Shown: in pieces, positions 17,738 through 24,362 of the stretch
Numbering within the stretch: the first letter of the stretch is position 1
Layout: every line of letters starts with the position of its first letter
DNA from: Sedimentisphaera salicampi
GTDB taxonomy: Bacteria > Planctomycetota > Phycisphaerae > Sedimentisphaerales > Sedimentisphaeraceae
Direction: 5' to 3'
Length of the DNA: 64,000 bases
Assembly: GCF_002117005.1 (NCBI RefSeq)
Contig: NZ_CP021023.1
Span: 2,652,995 to 2,716,994 of the forward strand
The notes under the pieces: generated by a model
The model's database searches: none
What the model was told of the DNA's origin: nothing
Seen by the model: the letters and a program-made list of their open reading frames with translations, nothing else
Position numbers and translations under genes: made by a program

Positions 17738-18589
17738 TTGAGTACTTTAACAAAAACTTTAGCAGTACTTTTGTCAGTTTCAGCGATATTTCTTTGCGGG
17801 GCTGTGTTCATTTACGTTTCTAAGACAAACGACGTGAAGGCTGATTACGATCAGCTCAAGAGCGATTATAAAGTCCTTCAGGACAGCAAGAATGTGGCTG
17901 TTTCAAGTCTTAACGAGCAGAAAATGCAGATGCAGCAGCAGATTGACAAGCTTAAAGACAAGGTCAGCGAGCTCAATCAGCAGAAGGAGCAGGCGATGCT
18001 CGATCTGAAAAACGCTCAGAATAAGGCTGTTAAATGGCAGGACAGAGTGAACAGTCTATCAGGAATTGTAAAAGATTTTGAGCAGACTATCAGCGAAATG
18101 CACGCATCCCTCGAATCAACAAGAAATATGCTGCAAAAAGAGCAGGAGAAAACCCTCAAGCTCTCAAATATGCTCAACGAGAAAACTACCGCTCTGGATG
18201 AGCACATCGTGATGGTGCAGTCTCTCAAAGCTGAAAAGAGAAGGCTCAAGGAGCAAATGGCCTCTATGGAGAAAATGTTTGAGCAAAAGGAAAAAGCCCC
18301 CCAGCAGGCGCAGGCGGTTACTGTAGTGGAAGATAAGGCCAAGGCTCTGGAGCCTCGTTCTTATGCACCTGTTACAGGCCTCGTTTCAGAAGTGGGCGAG
18401 AGGCTCATTTCTGTGAGCGTCGGCAGTTCAGACGGGGTTAAGAAGGGTATGAAGCTTCATATTACAAGAGGCGAGAGCTTTGTTTGTGATATTGAAATTA
18501 CAGATGTGGATGTCGAAAAGTCTGCCGGCGTAATTAAGCTTAAGAAATCTGCGCCGAAAGTGGGCGATACCGTTTCAACAGAACTGTAA
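17738..18589 (+). CDS. Membrane-anchored coiled-coil protein with MreC-like C-terminal domain
   Basis: A 283-residue protein of unknown precise role. Residues about 8-30 form a membrane anchor (AVLLSVSAIFLCGAVFIYV). Residues about 38-195 are a long Gln/Glu/Lys-rich coiled coil. The last 75 residues form a beta-rich domain (VTGLVSEVGERLISVSVGSS, then DGVKKGMKLHITRGESFVCD) like the repeats in MreC and related envelope proteins. The start is TTG at 17738, 7 bases after AGGAG; the frame is also open to a TTG at 17702, which lacks a ribosome site. It sits upstream of mreBCD with a small membrane protein between, so a cell-shape or envelope role is plausible, though a terminator separates it from mreB. 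Confidence 0.8.
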   Translation: MSTLTKTLAVLLSVSAIFLCGAVFIYVSKTNDVKADYDQLKSDYKVLQDSKNVAVSSLNEQKMQMQQQIDKLKDKVSELNQQKEQAMLDLKNAQNKAVKWQDRVNSLSGIVKDFEQTISEMHASLESTRNMLQKEQEKTLKLSNMLNEKTTALDEHIVMVQSLKAEKRRLKEQMASMEKMFEQKEKAPQQAQAVTVVEDKAKALEPRSYAPVTGLVSEVGERLISVSVGSSDGVKKGMKLHITRGESFVCDIEITDVDVEKSAGVIKLKKSAPKVGDTVSTEL

Positions 18590-18610
18590 GGAAAGGCTGG
18601 AAGCAGTTAA

Positions 18611-18760
18611 ATGGCTAAAAAAGTTAAAAAAACGGCTCAAAGTGATATTTATACAGGATTTCTCGGAATAGCTTTCCTTTTTGTACTTACAACAGCAGTA
18701 ATTGTGCTTATGGAATGTATTAACACATTCGGTGCCGAGAACCTGCTGAAGTTTAATTGA
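18611..18760 (+). CDS. Small single-pass membrane protein (49 residues)
   Basis: A short gene running MAKKVKKTAQSDIYTGFLGI, then AFLFVLTTAVIVLMECIN, then TFGAENLLKFN and a stop. It has a basic N-terminus and one hydrophobic segment at about residues 16-34. It starts 21 bases after the coiled-coil gene and is followed by a strong terminator, so the two form a unit. No family is recognised. The clean charge pattern and its position between stop and terminator support it as real. Confidence 0.7.
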   Translation: MAKKVKKTAQSDIYTGFLGIAFLFVLTTAVIVLMECINTFGAENLLKFN

Positions 18761-18776
18761 TATAAGCTCGTTATTT

Positions 18777-18808
18777 AAGGCACGGGAAGGATACCCGTGC
18801 CTTTTTAA
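18777..18808 (+). terminator. Rho-independent terminator
   Basis: AAGGCACGGG and CCCGTGCCTT form a 10-bp perfect stem with a 7-base loop, followed by TTTTTAATT. It ends the coiled-coil/small membrane protein unit and insulates mreB. Confidence 0.9.
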
Positions 18809-18849
18809 TTATGCTAAGCATATCTTTTTCCTTCTGAAAGGGTCAATCT

Positions 18850-19905
18850 GTGATACTTGATACAATTCTTGGCTGGTTCAGTACAGATATGGGTATAGAC
18901 TTAGGGACATGCAACACCCTGGTAACTGTACGAGGTGAGGGTATTAAGCTGAATGAACCTTCTGTTGTCGCAGTGCGCAAAGGCACAAACGTAGTTTTGA
19001 ACAACGGCGAAGCAGTTGGGCTTGTGGCTAAGGATATGCTTGGAAAAACCCCCGGCTCCATTTCTGCAATACGTCCGCTCAAGGACGGTGTTATAAGTGA
19101 TTTCGAAATCACCGAAGCTATGCTCGGCTACTTCATCCGCAAGGTTCACGGCAGGGGCGGTCTGCTCAGGCCGCAGGTTGTTATATCTGTTCCCAGCGGG
19201 ATCACTGCCGTTGAGAGAAGAGCTGTGCGAGACAGCGCCGAACGGGCAGGTGCGAGGAAAGTGTTCCTGATCGACGAACCAATGGCAGCGGGCATCGGGG
19301 CAGGTCTTCCGATTACCGAGCCGACCGCTTCAATGATTGTGGATATAGGCGGTGGAACTACAGAAGTTGCGATTATGTCTCTTGCCGATATAAGCACATG
19401 CACAAGCCTTAGAGTTGGCGGGGACGATTTCGACGAAGCGATAATCAACCACCTCAAAAGAACATACAATCTCCTTATAGGTGAGTCGCGCGCTGAGCAG
19501 GTGAAGATTGAGCTCGGCTCTGCCGGTCCGCTTGAAGAAGAGATGACCATGGAAATAGCGGGAAGGGATACAATATCCGGCCTTCCCAGGAAGATTGTGA
19601 TAACAAGCGAGGAGATAAGAGAGGCTCTAAAGGAGCCGGTATCTTCTATTATTGAATGTGTTACCCAAACTCTTGAAAAGGCCGAACCCGAACTCGCAGC
19701 AGACCTGATTGATAATGGAGTTCACATTTGCGGAGGCGGAGCTATACTCAGAGGTATGGATAAAGTGCTTGCTAACGCTACAGGGCTGAATGTGAATCTC
19801 GTTGAAGACCCGCTTACATGCGTAGCCAGAGGCACGTGCGTATTCCTTGAAAACCTCGAGAGCCTCAGGGAAAGCATCGATCAGGACAGCTATAACTGGG
19901 ATTAA
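18850..19905 (+). CDS. mreB: Rod-shape actin homologue MreB
   Basis: MreB forms membrane-bound filaments that guide cell-wall synthesis along the cell. The 351-residue protein has the actin-fold nucleotide motifs: phosphate 1 MGIDLGTCNTLVTVRG, connect/phosphate 2 SMIVDIGGGTTEVAIMSL, and the adenosine loop GVHICGGGAILRGMDKVL. Other MreB signatures are NEPSVVAVRKGTNVVLNNGE and AVRDSAERAGARKVFLIDEP. The start is GTG at 18850 after GAAAGGG. It is followed by mreC and mreD in the usual order. Confidence 0.96.
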   Translation: MILDTILGWFSTDMGIDLGTCNTLVTVRGEGIKLNEPSVVAVRKGTNVVLNNGEAVGLVAKDMLGKTPGSISAIRPLKDGVISDFEITEAMLGYFIRKVHGRGGLLRPQVVISVPSGITAVERRAVRDSAERAGARKVFLIDEPMAAGIGAGLPITEPTASMIVDIGGGTTEVAIMSLADISTCTSLRVGGDDFDEAIINHLKRTYNLLIGESRAEQVKIELGSAGPLEEEMTMEIAGRDTISGLPRKIVITSEEIREALKEPVSSIIECVTQTLEKAEPELAADLIDNGVHICGGGAILRGMDKVLANATGLNVNLVEDPLTCVARGTCVFLENLESLRESIDQDSYNWD

Positions 19906-19954
19906 CCCGTTTTCTGGCAAATCGCCGGAGGTCTTTATATAAAAGCAGAGTTAT

Positions 19955-20782
19955 ATGGCAAAACGCAAACAAAACTCGAGCAACAGCGCTATTTTCTGCA
20001 GCTTGCTCCTTGCCGGGGTTGCCCTGCTTATTTTGCCGCATAAGATTACTCGAAATCTAAATTCATTTTTCATTGAGCTGTTCAGGCCAGTTATTGGAAT
20101 CGATATAAAGCTGCCCGGCAAGCCCTCAGGCGGCTCGCTTCACTCATCAGGCGATTATGTTTCAAAAAGCGAATACGACCACCTCTGGGCGGCATACCAG
20201 AACCTCTATGCAGACCTTCTCGAAGCCCAGAAGAGACTCGAGGAGGCAACTAAATTCCGCAGCTCAATGCCCAAAACAGGTGATATGTTCGTTATGGCTG
20301 ATATAATCAAACGCGAGCAGGGGCAGAAAATACTCATCAACAGAGGCTCAATTGATGGAGTTGAGAAGGGGCAGTATGCATTCGCAGAGGGGGCGATAAT
20401 TGGCAAAGTTACTGATATATCCAGCTCTTGGGCAAGGGTTACCCTCATTACAAACAACACGCTTCAGGTCCCTGTGCACATTGTCCGCCCGGGCAGAGAG
20501 GAGTACATCAGGGCGAATATGGTGGGCAACGGGCTGGATGCCTGCAAAATCCCATATATCTCAGCTGAGCTGGATGTAAAGCCCGGAGACTATGTCTATG
20601 CAAGCCCCGAGAAGAAGTATCTGGAAACTCCGAGGATAGCAGGCGTTGTTAAAACTGTGGTGGAAGATATGGAAGACCCGCTCATTTGGGATATTACAGT
20701 TGAGCCCTCAGCTGATTTTGAGAAATTGAAGAAGGTGGCGGTGATAGTGGTTGCCCCGGCTCAGGAGGTTTCGCAGAAATGA
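19955..20782 (+). CDS. mreC: Rod-shape protein MreC
   Basis: A 275-residue inner-membrane protein with a large extracytoplasmic part that links MreB to the wall synthases. One membrane segment lies at about residues 10-30 (AIFCSLLLAGVALLILPHK). A coiled-coil region follows at about 68-95, then a beta-rich MreC domain (KILINRGSIDGVEKGQYAF, AIIGKVTDISSSWARVTLIT, and PGDYVYASPEKKYLETPRIA). It starts 49 bases after mreB and overlaps mreD by 4 bases. The assignment rests on fold pattern and order. Confidence 0.88.
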   Translation: MAKRKQNSSNSAIFCSLLLAGVALLILPHKITRNLNSFFIELFRPVIGIDIKLPGKPSGGSLHSSGDYVSKSEYDHLWAAYQNLYADLLEAQKRLEEATKFRSSMPKTGDMFVMADIIKREQGQKILINRGSIDGVEKGQYAFAEGAIIGKVTDISSSWARVTLITNNTLQVPVHIVRPGREEYIRANMVGNGLDACKIPYISAELDVKPGDYVYASPEKKYLETPRIAGVVKTVVEDMEDPLIWDITVEPSADFEKLKKVAVIVVAPAQEVSQK

Positions 20783-21276
20783 AGTGGCTCTTTTTCTCAA
20801 TCACTGCCGGAATTGCTGTTTTGCTCAATTCAAGCGCTGCTATAGGCTATATCGAAATCAGCAGGTTCGATATACGTCCCGATCTTATGGTGCCTTTGCT
20901 GGGCTTTTTCTGCTATTCGCTCTCAAGGCGGGATGCCATCACAGCCGCCTTCGCTCTGGGCTTTCTTGCTGATGTTTCAAGCATTACGATGGGGCCTCAT
21001 ACGCTCGCTTTTCTTGTGGCAGGGACATTCTTCTCCAATGCCCGCGAGTTTTTGAGTATGGACAGGGTTCGAAACCGCGCTGCTGCTATTTTCTTCCTCG
21101 CTATAGTTATTGATATTCTCGTGATTCCGCTAACAGGGCTGAAAACAGAAGTGCAGATAATAAAACCGCATCTGACACTGCCGGCCGAGGCTGTATATAC
21201 CGCTGTAATCGGTGCAGTAATATGGCAGATAAATATATACGCCGCAGGACTTTTCGGCGTCAAAAGAAAACGATGA
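20779..21276 (+). CDS. mreD: MreD-like rod-shape membrane protein
   Basis: A 165-residue polytopic protein with about four to five hydrophobic segments (WLFFSITAGIAVLLNSSAAI, LMVPLLGFFCYSL, AAFALGFLADVS, AAAIFFLAIVIDILVIPLTG). The FALGFLADVSS segment resembles the conserved GLLxD motif of MreD. Overall similarity within MreD families is low, so position counts heavily: it overlaps the mreC stop as ATGA and completes mreBCD. Confidence 0.8.
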   Translation: MKWLFFSITAGIAVLLNSSAAIGYIEISRFDIRPDLMVPLLGFFCYSLSRRDAITAAFALGFLADVSSITMGPHTLAFLVAGTFFSNAREFLSMDRVRNRAAAIFFLAIVIDILVIPLTGLKTEVQIIKPHLTLPAEAVYTAVIGAVIWQINIYAAGLFGVKRKR

Positions 21277-21364
21277 TTTTTTCCCGCTGAACTGCCGTTT
21301 TTTGCGAAAATATGATTGACTTAATTCATCTCTTTATTACCATACCGGTTCTATTATTGGTGAC

Positions 21365-21438
21365 GGGGCCGTAGCTCAATTGGTTAGAGCATCGGACTGT
21401 CGATCCGAAGGCTGAGGGTTCGAGTCCCTTCGGCCTCG
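21365..21438 (+). tRNA. tRNA-Asp (GTC), copy 1
   Basis: A 74-nt cloverleaf: acceptor GGGGCCG with CGGCCTC, D arm GCTC/GAGC, anticodon loop CTGTCGA giving GTC, T loop TTCGAGT. The discriminator is G, as expected for Asp. CCA is not encoded. Confidence 0.97.
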
Positions 21439-21464
21439 CTTATCACCGCTAATAGAAAAGAAAT

Positions 21465-21538
21465 GGGGCCGTAGCTCAATTGGTTAGAGCATCGGACTGT
21501 CGATCCGAAGGCTGAGGGTTCGAGTCCCTTCGGCCTCG
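21465..21538 (+). tRNA. tRNA-Asp (GTC), copy 2
   Basis: Identical to copy 1 over all 74 nt and starting exactly 100 bases later, with a 26-base spacer. The pair is probably one transcript arising from tandem duplication. Confidence 0.97.
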
Positions 21539-21579
21539 TTTCATAACGCTCTGCGGGAAGAGATTCCTTCAGGGCGTTT

Positions 21580-21786
21580 TTTGTTCTGCCTCCACAGCGT
21601 ATAGTACGTCATATTGGCACTGCCTTCACAGAAGAAGAGGTTGCCCGTCTCAAAGATCTTGCCGAATTCGAGAAGGCCAAGTTTGAAAAGTGCAGTAACC
21701 CCAAATCCCTTATAAGCAGCTGCGGCTACAAGAAATTTATGCGAGTTAACACCGAAGTCAGGAAAAAAGAAAAAGGGATGGGATGA
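21580..21786 (+). pseudogene. Transposase remnant (IS1634/IS4-like N-terminal fragment)
   Basis: An open stretch of about 68 codons with no start codon at its beginning reads PPQRIVRHIGTAFTEEEVAR, then LKDLAEFEKAKFEK, and ends KKEKGMG before a stop. The RHIGTA and TEEEVARLKDLAE pattern is typical of the N-terminal part of IS1634-type transposases. The remainder, including the catalytic DDE region, is missing. It lies directly after the tRNA-Asp pair, a common place for insertions. Confidence 0.6.
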
Positions 21787-21854
21787 AAATACAGAAGTAA
21801 AGATCTCTGATGTGAATTACCGCTAAAGCAATTTTCAATCTTCCTCTGTATTTT

Positions 21855-22148
21855 TCAAATCAGTTCGATTTTAAGCCTTCTTCCAAGCGTTTTTGCCGCC
21901 TTGTCCAGCGTCTGCAGAGTAACGGATTTGCAAGCCGGGTCGAGCAGGCGGTCTAACGAGCTGCGTGAAGTGTTCATTTGCCTTGCCATTGCGGTTTTGG
22001 AAATTCGCTGCTTTGCCATATCTTCGCAAATTTTCATCGCCAGCACTCTTTTAGCCGCAGAGAGCGTTGATTCTTCGTAGATATTTTCTTCCTGAAGAAA
22101 ATCATCGAAAGAAGAACCAAGGGGATTTTTGTTTTCTTTTTCTTCCAT
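21855..22148 (-). CDS. HigA-type antitoxin, helix-turn-helix protein
   Basis: A 97-residue DNA-binding protein. The C-terminal half, about residues 45-90, is an XRE-like helix-turn-helix (RISKTAMARQMNTSRSSLDR, then LLDPACKSVTLQTLDKAAK). The N-terminal part is acidic. It starts 2 bases after the stop of the toxin-like gene, giving the toxin-first order typical of HigBA pairs. It would neutralise the toxin and repress its own operon. Family fit is good, though no operator was identified. Confidence 0.82.
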   Translation of the reverse strand: MEEKENKNPLGSSFDDFLQEENIYEESTLSAAKRVLAMKICEDMAKQRISKTAMARQMNTSRSSLDRLLDPACKSVTLQTLDKAAKTLGRRLKIELI

Positions 22149-22150
22149 AT

Positions 22151-22513
22151 TTATCTTCCTTTCCAGATCGCAATCTGGATTTCTCTTTTTCTTTTTTTGG
22201 CTGTGTCCAAATCACTCGCAGGCGTTTTCTGCTGCTTTTTTATAAAGCCATGAAGCAGCCACATTGTATCATCCTTAATATAAAAAATAACGCGCCCGAT
22301 CCTATTTTGGAAGTTAGACCGTACCTCCCAAAGACCCTCTCCGAGGCTCCGGCAAACAGGTAATCCAATAGGCCATCCAAATTCTACTGTTTTAATATCA
22401 GTTCCCATTTTCAATTTTTCTTCTGGCAAAAGGCTTTTAAGCCAATCACGAACAGGTTCATTGCCTGAAGGTGAGCGATAAAAACGTACTTTTATATTTT
22501 TGCCCGAGTCCAT
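22151..22513 (-). CDS. HigB/RelE-family (Gp49-like) toxin
   Basis: A 120-residue basic protein of the phage Gp49-like/HigB group, likely a ribosome-dependent mRNA interferase. Typical features are the N-terminal VRFYRSPSGNEPVRDWLKSL, then LGEGLWEVRSNF, the strand RIGRVIFYIKDDTMWLLHGF and the basic helix IKKQQKTPASDLDTAKKRK. It is the first gene of a two-gene unit with the HigA-type protein. A pair like this beside tRNA genes and an IS remnant suggests acquired DNA. Confidence 0.85.
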   Translation of the reverse strand: MDSGKNIKVRFYRSPSGNEPVRDWLKSLLPEEKLKMGTDIKTVEFGWPIGLPVCRSLGEGLWEVRSNFQNRIGRVIFYIKDDTMWLLHGFIKKQQKTPASDLDTAKKRKREIQIAIWKGR

Positions 22514-22570
22514 CTAAAGCATTGTACTATATTTGGTACACCTCGGCAAGAAAATTGTTTGGTTTTGGTG

Positions 22571-22621
22571 AATTGTGTGCGACAATATTTTTTGGCAAAG
22601 CTTTTTAAAGCCGAATCTATC
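22571..22621 (+). repeat. Family E repeat, copy 2
   Basis: This copy reads AATTGTGTGCGACAAT, then TTTTTTGGCAAAGC, then TTTTTAAAGCCGAATCT. It is the inverted counterpart of 9893-9945. Both copies touch a CCGCC-type block, here the family A copy starting at 22629. Confidence 0.65.
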
Positions 22622-22628
22622 CGCGTGT

Positions 22629-22758
22629 TCCGTCCGCTTCCGGCGGACTCCACGTGCGGCTCTGTTTAAATGTTCGCCTCGTAAAATCGCCGCGGAATAC
22701 TAATGACAATCAGAGCCACGCAAGAAGTCCGCCTTCGGCGGACGGAATAAGTGGATAC
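22629..22758. repeat. Family A palindromic repeat, copy 3
   Basis: This is the most symmetric copy. Its left arm reads CCGTCCGCTTCCGGCGGAC and its right arm GTCCGCCTTCGGCGGACGG, followed by AATAAGTGGATAC, the reverse complement of the GTCCACTTATT that begins copies 1, 2 and 4. The core keeps AATCGCCGCGGAATACTAAT and GACAATCAGAGCC. Confidence 0.85.
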
Positions 22759-23014
22759 AGACCAATTGAGAATATGCAGAAGGGAAAATAAGGCATAAGT
22801 TTTTTTTCGCAGAATTTCCACGCTGCCCAGCCGGGCGAAAACGCAGGTTCGCCCCTGCTCGCCAACAAAACCCGCAAATAAAAATCCTTTGCGAGTTTTC
22901 CGCCGCAGGCGGACAGGCTCAGTAAATAAATAGCAGTAAATTCTGCAAAGCATTGCAGCATGATGATTTGCATTTTGCCCAAAAAAATTGTCACACACGT
23001 GAAATATTTCTAAA

Positions 23015-24289
23015 TCATCGGCAGGGAGCAGCTTCTTTGCCGCTGGGGAGGATTTTTGCCAGAACGAGCTGGCCTCTTCTGAAATTGCCTTCAGTGAGTT
23101 TAATATCGAGGTATCTTTCGCATTTGCCGCTCTGGGTGTTTTCGTTTTCAATAATTACTGCTGCCTCTTGGCCTGCAAGAGAATTACGGTATTTCTCAGC
23201 GAGCCTGTCTCCCAGCTCTGCCAGCTCTGCGGCTCTTTGCTTGATCACGCCGGCGGGCAGATGCCCATTCAAATTCTCAGCTCCTGTGCCCTTTCGGGAT
23301 GAATAGCTGAAAACGTGGATTTTTGAGAACCCGCAATATCTGCACATCTCAATAGATTTTTTGAAATCTGCCTCGGTTTCTCCCGGGAAGCCGGCAATTA
23401 TATCTGTGGTTACTGCTGGTTTATGCAGACTCTCATTGATTAAGTCGATTTTCTGCCGAAAGGTTTCGCTGTCATACTGTCTATTCATCAGCTTCAGTAT
23501 TCGGCTGCTGCCGGACTGAAGCGAGATATGGAAATGCGGAGCGAGATTGGTTCGGCTCTTATAAATCTCCATCAGTTCTTCGCTTATATCCCCCGGCTCT
23601 ACAGAGCTTAGCCTGAGCCTTTCCAGACCGGGCGTTTTTGCGACAGAATCCACGAGCTTTAGAAATTCACGGTTCACGCTCTGTCTCCAGCGGCTTCTCT
23701 TTACGGTTTCTTTGCCGTATGCCCCGAGAAACACGCCCGTAAGCACAATCTCCCTGTGCCCTGAATCCACAAGCTCCTGAGCCTCATTCAAAACATTTTC
23801 CAAGGGCTTTGATGAGATATCAGTTCTGATTTTTGGGATTATGCAATAGCTGCAGAATCCGTCGCATCCGTCCTGCACCTTCAGAAATGCCCTTGTTTGC
23901 CGGCCGTAGTTTTTCAGTCCGCTCTCAAAAATCCTTTCTTCGGTTTTCAGTTTTCCGCAAACCTGCTCTAATATTTTTTCAAGCTGCTGATTCTCTCTCT
24001 GAAGTACCAGACTCTCAATATCCTGAGGTTTCTCTTCTGTTTCTGAGTCTATAAGGCATCCGTTGGCAATAATAACGCACTCCGGATTGGCTTTGTGTAT
24101 TCGTTTTATCGCCTGCCTGCTCTTGGATGAGGCGTTTCGGGTGATGCAGCACGTTCTTACCACCGCTATGTCGGCATTCTCGGGTTTGAACGTCTGACTG
24201 AGCCCTATGGACTGCAAAAATTGCCTAATTTGCTGACTTTCGTACTGGTTTACTTTACATCCCAGCGTAGTTATATAAAATGTTACCAT
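23015..24289 (-). CDS. mtaB: tRNA t6A37 methylthiotransferase MtaB
   Basis: A radical-SAM enzyme that adds a 2-methylthio group to t6A at position 37 of certain tRNAs. The 424-residue protein starts MVTFYITTLGCKVNQYES (UPF0004 domain, first cluster cysteine in GCKVNQYE). It continues with VVRTCCITRNASSKSRQ and ANGCLID. The radical-SAM motif Cx3Cx2C appears in VQDGCDGFCSYCIIPKIR. The domain then runs through DIIAGFPGETEADF, and a TRAM domain lies at the C-terminus. The frame is open upstream to 24565, but homology begins at the ATG at 24289, so I chose that; its GGAG is unusually close (one base). It is divergent from the pilM-like gene, 73 bases away. Confidence 0.92.
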   Translation of the reverse strand: MVTFYITTLGCKVNQYESQQIRQFLQSIGLSQTFKPENADIAVVRTCCITRNASSKSRQAIKRIHKANPECVIIANGCLIDSETEEKPQDIESLVLQRENQQLEKILEQVCGKLKTEERIFESGLKNYGRQTRAFLKVQDGCDGFCSYCIIPKIRTDISSKPLENVLNEAQELVDSGHREIVLTGVFLGAYGKETVKRSRWRQSVNREFLKLVDSVAKTPGLERLRLSSVEPGDISEELMEIYKSRTNLAPHFHISLQSGSSRILKLMNRQYDSETFRQKIDLINESLHKPAVTTDIIAGFPGETEADFKKSIEMCRYCGFSKIHVFSYSSRKGTGAENLNGHLPAGVIKQRAAELAELGDRLAEKYRNSLAGQEAAVIIENENTQSGKCERYLDIKLTEGNFRRGQLVLAKILPSGKEAAPCR

Positions 24290-24362
24290 ACTCCAGAAGA
24301 TATAAAAATTGTAACCAAAAACAAGCCCTGCTTTTTCAGGGCGGCTAAGGAGACTGTGATAT

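Larger units (their letters stand above)
22514..23014. other. Gap with family A and E repeats between toxin gene and mtaB
   Basis: No accepted gene. It contains a family E copy (about 22571-22621) running into a family A palindrome (22629-22758), then an AT-rich stretch with a CCGCCGCAGGCGGA block at about 22902-22915 and a short family E-like piece near 22982-23002. Open frames here are built from repeat sequence. Confidence 0.65.

Noticed and set aside
21310-21364. TTGACT upstream of the tRNA-Asp genes considered as a promoter
   Set aside because: No acceptable -10 box lies 16-18 bases downstream, so it was not listed.
22666-23151. Minus-strand frames in the gap after the toxin gene
   Set aside because: They run through a family A palindrome and into the 3' end of mtaB; the composition is not protein-like.
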